Below are positions 7,251-15,331 of a DNA stretch of 33,263 nt, in pieces; the stretch's first letter is position 1, and each line of letters begins with the position of its first letter. The notes under the pieces are model-generated. The model searched no databases. It was not told the origin of the DNA and worked only from the letters and a program-made list of their open reading frames with translations. Source of the stretch: an uncultured Bacteroidales bacterium (lineage in GTDB: Bacteria; Bacteroidota; Bacteroidia; Bacteroidales; Bacteroidaceae); NCBI GenBank assembly GCA_945787885.1, contig CALZJF010000002.1:1-33263 (forward strand), written 5' to 3'. The position numbers and the translations under genes are program-made.

Positions 7251-7808
7251 ATGACCCATCTTGACATCAAACGCGACCTGCTGCCACTGAAGGACCACCT
7301 CTTCAGGCTGGCACTGCGCATCGTCACTGACCGTCCTGAGGCAGAGGACATCGTGCAGGACGTGCTGGTGAAAATATGGGAGATGCGCGACACGCCGACA
7401 TTCCGGGAGATTCAGCATCTCGAAACGTATGCCCTGACCATGACGCGCAACATGGCACTCGACCGTCTGGAGCAGCAACGCCTCCGATACATTCCGCTCT
7501 ACGGACGGACGCAGGAGGGCGACGAGGACTACGAGGCGCAGAGCCTGCACGAAGACATTGCTGACAACGCCGCACTGCCCGATCAGCGCATGGAGCACGA
7601 CGAAAGGAGGCTCTGGATGCAACGCTTGCTCAGCGAGCTGCCAGAGAAGCAGCGCACCATCCTGCAACTGCGAGATGTGGAGGAGCGGACGTATCAGGAG
7701 ATTGGCGAAATCATGCAGATCGGAGAATCGGACGTCAAAGTGACGCTGCACCGGGCCCGACAGGCTTTGAAACGTATCATCACAGAAAGGAAATCTCATG
7801 GATTATAA
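7251..7808 (+). CDS. ECF-type RNA polymerase sigma factor
   Basis: The 185-aa protein has sigma region 2 at about residues 13-80 (EAEDIVQDVLVKIWEMR, then ALTMTRNMALDRL) and region 4 at 120-176 (LPEKQRTILQLRDVE, TYQEIGEIM, VKVTLHRARQALK). There is no sigma-1.1 or region 3, so it is an ECF-type factor of the Bacteroidetes group. Its last 11 bases overlap the next gene, a membrane protein likely to act as its anti-sigma partner. It is not adjacent to the SusC/SusD genes, so it is not an obvious FecI-type regulator of that operon. A weak TAACTTTT box is at 7212-7219. The regulon is unknown. Confidence 0.92.
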   Translation: MTHLDIKRDLLPLKDHLFRLALRIVTDRPEAEDIVQDVLVKIWEMRDTPTFREIQHLETYALTMTRNMALDRLEQQRLRYIPLYGRTQEGDEDYEAQSLHEDIADNAALPDQRMEHDERRLWMQRLLSELPEKQRTILQLRDVEERTYQEIGEIMQIGESDVKVTLHRARQALKRIITERKSHGL

Positions 7809-8313
7809 ATATATAGAACAACTGCTGGACCGATACTTCGACGGACTGACCAGCACGGCCGAGGAGCAGATACTGAAAATATTCTTCAGCCAGCAGGACA
7901 TCCCCGCTCACCTTGAAGCCTATGCCGACATTTTCCGCTTCGCCGCTGAAGAGCGCGCGGCAGAAAAGCTGGGGGAGGATTTCGACGAGAGGCTGATGGA
8001 GCGGATGGGCATGAGGGAGGAGGCTCCCGTGCTCCGCGTGAAGGCGCGCCGCATCAGTCTCAGCGAGCGTCTGCAACCGCTGGGACGCGCCGTGGCAGCC
8101 GTGGCCATCGTGGCGCTCGTGGGCGGAAGCATGCACCGCGCCTATGTGACGAACATCATCGAGCCCATCGAGCGGGCAGAATACGCTGACATGCAGCGCA
8201 ACGATTCTGATGCCGACCCTGCTGGGCAGGGACTGCCGCAGCGCGTCATCGACGAGGGGCAGAAAATGGCTATCACCGTCGATTCGCTGGGGCAGACTTC
8301 GCAGGCGGAATGA
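7798..8313 (+). CDS. Membrane-anchored anti-sigma-like protein
   Basis: The 171-aa product begins with MDYKYIEQLLDRYFDGLTS, TAEEQILKIFF and PAHL, a start shared by Bacteroidetes proteins encoded right after ECF sigma genes and often misnamed pyruvate-ferredoxin oxidoreductase. Residues about 97-112 (RAVAAVAIVALVGGSM) form one transmembrane segment, leaving an acidic cytoplasmic N-terminal domain and a periplasmic tail of about 55 residues. The topology and the 11-nt overlap with the sigma gene suggest sequestration of the sigma factor at the membrane. No ZAS zinc motif (HxxxCxxC) is present, so it is not a classical zinc anti-sigma factor; function is inferred from context. Confidence 0.7.
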   Translation: MDYKYIEQLLDRYFDGLTSTAEEQILKIFFSQQDIPAHLEAYADIFRFAAEERAAEKLGEDFDERLMERMGMREEAPVLRVKARRISLSERLQPLGRAVAAVAIVALVGGSMHRAYVTNIIEPIERAEYADMQRNDSDADPAGQGLPQRVIDEGQKMAITVDSLGQTSQAE

Positions 8314-8441
8314 CTGCGCCCTGCGCTCCCCGCACAGCTTTCAATCGCCGCGCAGCAGGCTGACGCACAGCGGAAAATGCGGCACGGACACCTGATTTCA
8401 GAGAAAACAATCTTTGCTTACATACGATTAAAACGCAAGTT

Positions 8442-8476
8442 GGCCTGACGATGTGAATCGCCAGGCCGCTTTTTTT
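8442..8476 (+). terminator. Intrinsic terminator of the sigma/anti-sigma operon
   Basis: GGCCTGACGAT (8442-8452) pairs with ATCGCCAGGCC (8457-8467) with one mismatch and a GTGA loop, followed by GCTTTTTTT. It lies 129 nt past the anti-sigma stop. The space 8314-8441 holds nothing recognisable. Confidence 0.85.
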
Positions 8477-8520
8477 GCGCAATATCGCGCCTTTTCTGCA
8501 TTTTTATGGGCTGAAATCAG

Positions 8521-8528
8521 TATATTTG
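8521..8528 (+). promoter_or_regulatory. Putative glyS promoter -7 box
   Basis: TATATTTG matches TAnnTTTG, 88 nt before the start codon at 8616. The leader carries a small palindrome (GCTTGAAATTCAAGC, 8541-8555). No -33 TTTG at the normal distance. Confidence 0.5.
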
Positions 8529-8615
8529 CCAGCATATATGGCTTGAAATTCAAGCTAATAGGCCTTAAGATTTACATAGAATCAACTTACAAACTTTCGA
8601 ATATCATTATTCATT

Positions 8616-10157
8616 ATGGCACAAGAAGACGTTTTCAAGAAAATCGTTTCCCATTGCAAAGAATACGGTTTCGTATTCCCTTCCAGCGACATCTACGACG
8701 GACTCGGAGCCGTGTATGACTACGGTCAGAACGGTGTAGAACTGAAGAACAATATCAAGCAATACTGGTGGCAGGCCATGACGTTGCTGCACGAGAACAT
8801 CGTGGGCATTGACAGCGCCATCTTCATGCACCCCACCATCTGGAAGGCGAGCGGACACGTGGACGCCTTCAACGACCCCCTCATCGACAACCGCGACAGC
8901 AAGAAACGCTATCGCGCCGATGTGCTCATCGAAGACCAGATTGCCAAATACGACGAGAAGATTGAAAAGGAGATTGCCAAAGCCCGCAAACGCTTCGGCG
9001 AGGCCTTCGACGAGGAGCAGTTCCGCGCCACGAATGCACGCGTGATGGAGCATCAGGCCAAGCGCGACGCGCTCCACCAGCGCTTCTCGGACGCCATGAA
9101 TGCCAACAACCTGGAAGAGTTGCGCCAGATTATCCTCGACGAGGAGATTGTCTGCCCCATCAGCGGCACGCGCAACTGGACGGACGTGCGCCAGTTCAAC
9201 CTCATGTTCTCGACAGAGATGGGCAGCACCGCCGACGGCGCACTGAAGGTGTATCTCCGCCCGGAAACGGCACAGGGCATCTTCGTCAACTACCTCAATG
9301 TGCAGAAGACGGGCCGCATGAAGATTCCCTTCGGCATCGCACAGATCGGCAAGGCTTTCCGCAACGAGATCGTGGCACGCCAGTTCATCTTCCGCATGCG
9401 CGAATTTGAGCAGATGGAGATGCAGTTCTTCGTAAAGCCGGGCACAGAACTCGAATGGTTCGAGAAATGGAAGGCTACGCGCATGGCCTGGCACCAGGCA
9501 CTGGGCTTCGGCGCGGAGAACTACCGCTTCCACGACCACGAGAAGCTGGCACACTATGCCAACGCGGCTTCGGACATCGAGTTCCACATGCCCTTCGGCT
9601 TCAAGGAGGTGGAAGGCATCCACAGCCGCACGAACTTCGACCTCAGCCAGCATGCCAAATTCTCCGGCAAGAAGATTGAATACTTCGACCCCGAGGTGAA
9701 TGAGAGCTACACGCCCTACGTCATCGAGACTTCAATCGGCGTTGACCGCATGTTCCTCAGCGTCATGTGCCACAGTTATGAGGAGGAGCAGCTCCCCGAC
9801 GGCCAGACGCGCACCGTGCTCCATCTGCCGGCGGCCCTCGCTCCCATCAAGCTCGCCGTCTTCCCCTTGACGAAGAAGGACGGCCTGCCCGAGAAGGCGC
9901 GCGAAATCATCGCCGACCTGCAGTACCACTTCCGCTGCACGTATGAGGAGAAAGACCAGATCGGCAAGCGCTACCGCCGCCAGGATGCCATCGGTACGCC
10001 CTTCTGCGTCACCGTCGATCCTGATACGCTGACGGACGGCTGCGTCACGCTCCGCGACCGCGACACCATGGAGCAGCAGCGCGTGCGCATCGAAGACCTC
10101 CGCGGAATCATCGAAGACAAGGTGAGCATCGTCAGCCTGCTCAAGAAACTGAAATAA
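8616..10157 (+). CDS. glyS: Glycyl-tRNA synthetase (dimeric class II type)
   Basis: The 513-aa enzyme charges tRNA-Gly. It is the single-chain, eukaryote/archaea-like alpha2 form, not the alpha2beta2 GlyQ/GlyS form. Evidence: the N-terminal FVFPSSDIYDGLGAVYDYG and AIFMHPTIWKASGHVDAF blocks, class II motif 2 around residues 248-275 (FRNEI, REFEQMEMQFF), motif 3 GVDRMFLSVM near 374, and a C-terminal anticodon-binding domain from about 405 (PIKLAVFPLTKKDGLPEKA). All core motifs are present. It stands alone behind its own -7 box, and the FKBP-type gene follows after 54 nt. Confidence 0.97.
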   Translation: MAQEDVFKKIVSHCKEYGFVFPSSDIYDGLGAVYDYGQNGVELKNNIKQYWWQAMTLLHENIVGIDSAIFMHPTIWKASGHVDAFNDPLIDNRDSKKRYRADVLIEDQIAKYDEKIEKEIAKARKRFGEAFDEEQFRATNARVMEHQAKRDALHQRFSDAMNANNLEELRQIILDEEIVCPISGTRNWTDVRQFNLMFSTEMGSTADGALKVYLRPETAQGIFVNYLNVQKTGRMKIPFGIAQIGKAFRNEIVARQFIFRMREFEQMEMQFFVKPGTELEWFEKWKATRMAWHQALGFGAENYRFHDHEKLAHYANAASDIEFHMPFGFKEVEGIHSRTNFDLSQHAKFSGKKIEYFDPEVNESYTPYVIETSIGVDRMFLSVMCHSYEEEQLPDGQTRTVLHLPAALAPIKLAVFPLTKKDGLPEKAREIIADLQYHFRCTYEEKDQIGKRYRRQDAIGTPFCVTVDPDTLTDGCVTLRDRDTMEQQRVRIEDLRGIIEDKVSIVSLLKKLK

Positions 10158-10211
10158 CTGCCGCCATACACGACGGACATTTAACGCCACACACTACCAT
10201 TGACAGAGAGA

Positions 10212-10868
10212 ATGAAACGAATCCTCCACACCCTGCTGCCCCTCGCCCTCGCCGCCGGACTGGCGGCCTGCTCGGAAACCTCTGAGGAGAATACGGAATA
10301 TGCCAACTGGCCTGAGCGCAATGAGACGTTCATGCGCGATACGCTGGACCATGCCAAACGTGCCGTTGCCGCTGCACAAGCCCAATGGGGCGACGACTGG
10401 GAGGCGCACTGCGAATGGCGCGTATATCCGAGCTTCCAGAATGCGGAGGGCGGCGTGACAACGTGGCAAGACAGCATCGCCGTCCGCGTGGTGGAGCGTG
10501 GCAATGGCAGTGGATTCCCGCTTGCCACCGACTCTGTCCGCGTCACGTTTGCCGGACGTCTGATTCCGACAGACTCGTATGCCGAAGGCTATATCTTCGA
10601 CCATTCGGGGATGGGCACCAAGATAGCGGACATCATGGACACGCGCTACGAGGTGCCGGCCATGTTCCGCGCGGGCTCCGTAATCGAGGGCTGGACGACG
10701 GCTCTGCTGCGTATGCGCATCGGCGACTACTGGCGGGTGTTCATACCGGCGAACATGGCGTACGGCACGACGGGAGCGACGGGCATTCCCGCCAATTCCA
10801 CCCTCGTCTTCGATATGCGCCTGAAGGCCTTCTACCGCGTAGGCACGGTGCCACCGTCCTGGAAATAG
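10212..10868 (+). CDS. FKBP-type peptidyl-prolyl isomerase lipoprotein
   Basis: ATG 10212 gives a 218-aa lipoprotein with a signal peptide ending in the lipobox LAAC (Cys20). An alternative TTG at 10200 would only lengthen the signal. Residues about 90-213 form an FKBP domain: VRVTFAGRLIPTDSY, FDHSG, VIEGWTTALLRMRIGDYWRVFIP, MAYG and IPANSTLVFDMRL, the usual C-terminal strands. Such proteins isomerise X-Pro bonds in periplasmic or outer-membrane proteins. It probably shares the glyS transcript, since no promoter is obvious between them. A strong terminator follows. Confidence 0.9.
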   Translation: MKRILHTLLPLALAAGLAACSETSEENTEYANWPERNETFMRDTLDHAKRAVAAAQAQWGDDWEAHCEWRVYPSFQNAEGGVTTWQDSIAVRVVERGNGSGFPLATDSVRVTFAGRLIPTDSYAEGYIFDHSGMGTKIADIMDTRYEVPAMFRAGSVIEGWTTALLRMRIGDYWRVFIPANMAYGTTGATGIPANSTLVFDMRLKAFYRVGTVPPSWK

Positions 10869-10960
10869 ATGCGTCCGGCAGTTGTCCCTGCGTCCGGCAG
10901 CCGGCAGAGTGCCCCGTAGGACCTCAAAAGTCCCTGATTAGTTCCGAACCTTGAAACGAA

Positions 10961-10998
10961 AAGCTCCCTAAATCCGTCCTGGACTTAGGGAGCTTTTT
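10961..10998 (+). terminator. Intrinsic terminator after the FKBP gene
   Basis: The arms 10961-10975 and 10981-10995 (AAGCTCCCTAAATCC against GGACTTAGGGAGCTT) pair over 15 bp with one wobble and a 5-nt loop. A T5 run follows, and A-rich sequence precedes it, so it could work both ways between this operon and the convergent M6 gene. Confidence 0.9.
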
Positions 10999-11057
10999 AT
11001 ATGGCCTTGCGGCTCTTCTGCCTTGCCACAGACGAGGGCTGCAGAGCCGTTCGTCCG

Positions 11058-13274
11058 TTACCGTACCACTTTCCTGCCGTTCACCACATAGATACCGCTG
11101 GGAAGGCTTTCGAGATCAGAGCCGGCATAGCGGCCGGAGAGGGTGAAGATGGAGGTGGAGGCAGGAGCGGCATCCATCTTGACATCATCAATGCCTGCCA
11201 CCCATCCGGCAAAACGATAGATGCTGACGCCCGTCTGAGTAGCTTCGCTGCCGCACGCCATGCGGGTGTTGTCGGTGAAATAGTTGATATAGCCCGTGGA
11301 AGAGGAGCCCAGCTTGATGGCAGCCTGACCATCGGTGATGCTGATGGTAGCCAGGCAGGAGGCATCGGTCTTGGTGGCCGTCGTCAGCGCACCGCCGCTG
11401 CCAGCCTTCAGATAGGCGTTGCTGCCGTTCTGCTTGAACTGCAGTCCCCACTTCTTGCCGTCGGCGGTCTTTACAGCGCGGAACACCTGAATGTCATCAT
11501 TTCCCATTGCCTTTCCATCTTCAGGGAGATAGATTTGTGCAACGGCTTTGGCAGAAGCACAGGTGTTGACGTTGGCAGCCATGCGCTCCGTCTCATTGAC
11601 GAGGATGATGCTGTCGCCGCTTGCCAGCTCATCGATGGAATTGACGCGCTGGAAGATGCGGCCGTCAGACGCCGTAGTGGTGATGAGATTGCGTGCGCCG
11701 ACATTGAGGGTGATAGTGCCGTCGGTGTGGCGTACTATCTGCTGGATGCTGTGTTCCGTATCCGTACCGCCGTCCCACAGATTGAGCTCGGGCATGTCGA
11801 AATTAGCCACGCCGTAGAGCTGTGCGGGGCGCACGGTGCTGTTGATTTTCTCTTCGTTGGCAGCAACTACCATCGCCATCTTCTGGTTTTCAGACACATT
11901 GACGGTGTTGTACGCCCAACTCTTCTGGCTGTAGTGATAGCGCGAGACATAGAGTCCGGAACCACTGCCCGAGGGCGACCACTTGCGCTCTTTGACATTC
12001 TCGAAGATGAAATAGTCTTTCTCCGACCCGCCTACACGGACGAGGAACATGGAATTGTCGTAGTCTGTATCAGGGTCGGCCAGCGTGACGGCTTGCGGGT
12101 CCTTGACTTCAGGAATGGTGAGCCATCCGAAGTAGCTGCGCTCATACGCCGACATCGCCACGGGATTGTAGCCTGCATCGTTGTAAGGCCCCACGTCCAT
12201 GATGTCCCACATGCCGAAGGGCTGGTTGCCGGCGTAGGAATAGGTGGAGTCGTAGAAATCGGGGAGGCCGATGGCGTGAGAGAACTCGTGGACGAAGGTT
12301 CCCATACCGCTCAGGGTATTGCCCAGCAGTTCGTTACCGACGAAATAACCTCCGAAGCGGGTGCCGCCGATGTTGCTGCTGCTGTAGGGAAACTCGTTCT
12401 GATGGGGCCAGATGGTGTTTTCATCGTCACTGGTGGCTTCGCCTTCGCCGGCATAGAGGATGCAGACGATAGGCACATTGGAGGTGGCATCGCAGATAAA
12501 TTTGGAGAAATCCACACCCTGAGCCTGCGCAAGCTGAATGGCTTCCTTAATCATGGCAAAGGCATTCTTGTCGCCCGGGCCCTTGCCGGCATTCTCCCCG
12601 TAGTAAGCATAGCCCTTGCTGAGCGTCACTTTTGCCACGATGTCGTAGTGGGGGTCAAACATGCCACGGCTCTGGTCGTAAAAATAGTCGCGGACGCTGC
12701 CATGAATCGGATAGGGAACGCCGGGGATCGACGAGAAGCCCTCTTCATTATAATAGCGGTCCATGAATTCAATGGTTGTAGTCTCCTTAAACTTCAAATC
12801 AGCATATTCCACCATGATGACGGGGAGATTATACTTTCCGATGCTGGGATGCACGCCGAGCGCACTGACACCATACTTGCCAAGGCCGTCGGTGGTGTTG
12901 GCATAGTGTGCGCGCTGGGGTGCGGTATGGGCATTGAGGGCAGCACGCTCCGCGGCATACCGCTCTACGGTCAGGGCATTTGCCGCAAAAGAAAGCTCGG
13001 CATCCGAGCGTTTGGCAATGTCGTGAACGCGCACAGCAGTGGGCTTCAGACAGCCGTCCTGCACGTCGGCATATACCAAATAGCCCTCGGCATCGCGAAT
13101 GACGATTTTCCCGTCAAGAGTGGTATAGAAATCCAGACCCTTGTTGCCGTGCTTGTAGAGCATGACGGTAGAGCCAGCACCGTCGGAAATGGCAAAGGGA
13201 ATGTGTTGCGGACGGATGGCACTGGCAGACAGTGCAACGAAGGCAGCCGCAAAGAAGGTAAAGATTTTTTTCAT
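11058..13274 (-). CDS. Secreted M6-family metalloprotease
   Basis: Start ATG 13274 yields a 738-aa protein with signal peptide MKKIFTFFAAAFVALSASA; an upstream in-frame extension has no signal. The catalytic zinc motif HEFSHAIGLPDFYD is at residues 329-342 (His329, Glu330, His333, then Asp339), typical of M6 (immune inhibitor A-like) peptidases. The C-terminal third (about 530-700) looks like beta-rich accessory domains, and the tail LPSGIYVVNGRKVVR resembles a type IX sorting tail. It probably degrades extracellular protein. It has its own promoter and lies just downstream of the SusC/SusD operon in the same direction, supporting a shared role in protein use. Confidence 0.9.
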   Translation of the reverse strand: MKKIFTFFAAAFVALSASAIRPQHIPFAISDGAGSTVMLYKHGNKGLDFYTTLDGKIVIRDAEGYLVYADVQDGCLKPTAVRVHDIAKRSDAELSFAANALTVERYAAERAALNAHTAPQRAHYANTTDGLGKYGVSALGVHPSIGKYNLPVIMVEYADLKFKETTTIEFMDRYYNEEGFSSIPGVPYPIHGSVRDYFYDQSRGMFDPHYDIVAKVTLSKGYAYYGENAGKGPGDKNAFAMIKEAIQLAQAQGVDFSKFICDATSNVPIVCILYAGEGEATSDDENTIWPHQNEFPYSSSNIGGTRFGGYFVGNELLGNTLSGMGTFVHEFSHAIGLPDFYDSTYSYAGNQPFGMWDIMDVGPYNDAGYNPVAMSAYERSYFGWLTIPEVKDPQAVTLADPDTDYDNSMFLVRVGGSEKDYFIFENVKERKWSPSGSGSGLYVSRYHYSQKSWAYNTVNVSENQKMAMVVAANEEKINSTVRPAQLYGVANFDMPELNLWDGGTDTEHSIQQIVRHTDGTITLNVGARNLITTTASDGRIFQRVNSIDELASGDSIILVNETERMAANVNTCASAKAVAQIYLPEDGKAMGNDDIQVFRAVKTADGKKWGLQFKQNGSNAYLKAGSGGALTTATKTDASCLATISITDGQAAIKLGSSSTGYINYFTDNTRMACGSEATQTGVSIYRFAGWVAGIDDVKMDAAPASTSIFTLSGRYAGSDLESLPSGIYVVNGRKVVR

Positions 13275-13352
13275 GCGAGTATAAACAGGCGTATAATAAG
13301 TAGTAGGAGGGAAAGGGCTTTTCGGCACAGCGCAAAGCAACTCTTTCTGCGA

Positions 13353-13383
13353 CAAAAATACGACATTTTGTATAAAAGCACAA
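13353..13383 (-). promoter_or_regulatory. M6 protease promoter
   Basis: The minus strand reads TTG at 13383-13381, 20 nt, then TATTTTTG at 13360-13353, a good Bacteroidetes promoter. The leader would be about 75 nt. Confidence 0.65.
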
Positions 13384-13460
13384 GCGGTGCAGGCAAGACT
13401 GCACGGGGGAAATACTTTTTAACGCAATTTTGCCGTTGAGACGGCGGTTTTGGCAGGGGG

Positions 13461-13481
13461 CTCTCAGTCGGCGACTGAGAG
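13461..13481. repeat. Perfect 9-bp hairpin
   Basis: CTCTCAGTC (13461-13469) and GACTGAGAG (13473-13481) form a perfect stem with a GGC loop between the terminator of the upstream operon and the M6 promoter. The surrounding 13384-13546 has no gene. It could be an operator or a second terminator; no T-run follows. Confidence 0.4.
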
Positions 13482-13546
13482 AACAGGCTACGGAGAGGGG
13501 GCGGGCGGGGGAAAACGGACGGCAGAAAGAGCAGACAGCAGGATCA

Positions 13547-13587
13547 GAAAAAAACAGTGCCGGAACCACGGGAGTGGATCCGGCACT
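13547..13587 (-). terminator. Terminator of the SusC/SusD operon
   Basis: AGTGCCGGA (13556-13564) and TCCGGCACT (13579-13587), with an inner CCAC/GTGG pairing, form a strong stem. On the minus strand it is followed by GTTTTTTC. It lies 65 nt past the stop of the last gene of the operon. Confidence 0.9.
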
Positions 13588-13652
13588 ATCGGTGTGTCTG
13601 TCAGCAGCTGAAGCTATAAGGCCTCAGAAGCTGGGCGATGCAAAATCTGAAA

Positions 13653-15293
13653 TTACTTGAGGATGGTCTTCTTGCCGTTAGCGATAACGAAGCCGTTGGC
13701 GTTGTTTACGCGCTGGCCAGCTGCGTTGTAGAGGACAGCCTTGCCATTGTTTTCAACCTCAACGTTTTCGACACCAGCGACGCTACCCTGACGGATGCGG
13801 AAGGGCTTAGCGTTCTTCACGCCACCACGACCAACGACGTAGATGTCAGCATAACGACCCTCAACGCCAGCGGGAAGAGGCTGGCACTCGAAGATGAGCG
13901 CGCTGTAGCCAGACTGCTCACGGGGTTCGTCGGATGCACCAACAGAAAGCCACTCGGGCAGACCTTCAATTTCGTAGTTAGCACCGATAGCTTCGCCATT
14001 CTCATCGTAAGCGAAGAAGGGAGCAGCAGTCACAACGGGGACGTAGCTTACAGAATTTTCTTCAGTAACTGCACCGTGGTCCGTGCCGCAGGTCTTGCCG
14101 TCCTCGCTGAAATAGAGAGACGTGTAGTAGTCGTTCACGGGCTCTACGCCATCGAAGAAGCAATAAGTGTACATCATCGTGGTATAGAAGTAATCCTTAC
14201 CGAAGTAGTAGTAAGCCTTGGAGCCATCAGCAGCGATAGCCTCCAGACGAGTAGGACGGCAGGTTTCGAGCAGATAGGGGTCTTCAACGACAGCCAGACG
14301 GAACTCAACGTCAACGCCAGGCTGGTTGTAGCCTTCAATCTTTACAGCGTAAGCATAATCAACAGAGAAGGGGTCAGCCACTACGTCGCCGAACTCATTT
14401 TTCGTCTCCTTGTAGAAGGTGACCGTACCATACCAGAACTGCTGACCATCCTGATTCGTTTTGCTACCCGACACTTCAGCTGACGAGCAGGTGAGCTCTT
14501 CCTTCTTCTCCAGAAGCTGATAGCCCACGCCTTCTACGTACTCATAGGTATAGAGGGTGAGGGTCAGGCTCTTGCCAGCGAGGGGATCCTCCTGATAAGA
14601 GATGAAGGGAAGCTCAAAAGCCTCGGTGTACATGGTCGAAGGGGGCTGCTCGAAGAACATCACCATACCGCCGATTTCTGCACCGGCACCCTGCTGGATG
14701 AGAGACTCCTCCAACACAGAACCCGTACCAAAAGCAGGACCATCAGAGAAGCCAATGTAAATTTGATCCACGAGCGGACTGAAGTTCATCGTGGGCGATA
14801 CATCGTTAGCCACAGCCGTAAGCTCATCGGGAGTGAAAGAAGAATTGCCGACGGTGATGGTGGGGGAGCCATAACCAACGAGGAGACCCTGATTCGTATC
14901 GTTGTAAAGGTTAGTACCCCAAGTCATGACGAGGTCGTTGTCCACGTTAGCATACTCAGTGAGGTCAGTGTCCCCGATGCTCCAAACGGCGGCGGCAGGA
15001 TTAACACACCAGTTAGGATAGGTGACAGGTGCAAGACCCGGTACAAGATAACCAGGAAGATTGCCAGTGAAAGTATAAGCACTGTGGTAGCAGCCCTTGG
15101 GACGACCGTAGAGCACGCCATCCTCGATGCTACGCTTGGCAACGCTCGCCTTAGCGGTAGCAGGAGAAGCCTTCAGCGTCTGGAGACCCTTAGCGTAGTC
15201 GATAGGGTTTGCCTGAAGAACCATGTGCTGATGCTGTGCGCTTGCGCTAAGGGAAGCGGCAGCCATGGCAGAAAGGAAGATAAAATTCTTCAT
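13653..15293 (-). CDS. Secreted protein with BACON-like segment and sorting-type tail
   Basis: The 546-aa protein begins with the signal peptide MKNFIFLSAMAAASLSASA. I do not recognise its main body, which is rich in Tyr, Gly and Asp. Near the C-terminus (about 440-510) a segment with LPEWLSV, LIFECQPLPAGVEGRYADI and a final Arg-Gln-Gly resembles BACON domains, which often mediate surface attachment or mucin binding. It ends in a tail (VIANGKKTILK) like a type IX sorting tail. It is the last gene of the SusC/SusD operon, 38 nt after the DUF4302-like gene. Its codon usage (many GCT, GGT, CGT, GTT) differs from the GC-ending codons of its neighbours, which suggests high expression. It may be a surface substrate-binding protein. 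Confidence 0.75.
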   Translation of the reverse strand: MKNFIFLSAMAAASLSASAQHQHMVLQANPIDYAKGLQTLKASPATAKASVAKRSIEDGVLYGRPKGCYHSAYTFTGNLPGYLVPGLAPVTYPNWCVNPAAAVWSIGDTDLTEYANVDNDLVMTWGTNLYNDTNQGLLVGYGSPTITVGNSSFTPDELTAVANDVSPTMNFSPLVDQIYIGFSDGPAFGTGSVLEESLIQQGAGAEIGGMVMFFEQPPSTMYTEAFELPFISYQEDPLAGKSLTLTLYTYEYVEGVGYQLLEKKEELTCSSAEVSGSKTNQDGQQFWYGTVTFYKETKNEFGDVVADPFSVDYAYAVKIEGYNQPGVDVEFRLAVVEDPYLLETCRPTRLEAIAADGSKAYYYFGKDYFYTTMMYTYCFFDGVEPVNDYYTSLYFSEDGKTCGTDHGAVTEENSVSYVPVVTAAPFFAYDENGEAIGANYEIEGLPEWLSVGASDEPREQSGYSALIFECQPLPAGVEGRYADIYVVGRGGVKNAKPFRIRQGSVAGVENVEVENNGKAVLYNAAGQRVNNANGFVIANGKKTILK

Positions 15294-15331
15294 ACACGTT
15301 ATTATTAAAGTTTATACTGAATAATTTAGTC

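Noticed and set aside
7251-8313. The sigma/anti-sigma pair as a FecI/FecR-type regulator of SusC
   Set aside because: It is 10 kb away, the SusC lacks an STN signalling domain, and the partner does not show FecR features.
11001-13439. An 812-codon plus-strand frame opposite the M6 protease
   Set aside because: It is antisense to a gene with clear catalytic motifs and signal peptide and begins inside a terminator; it has no recognisable family features.
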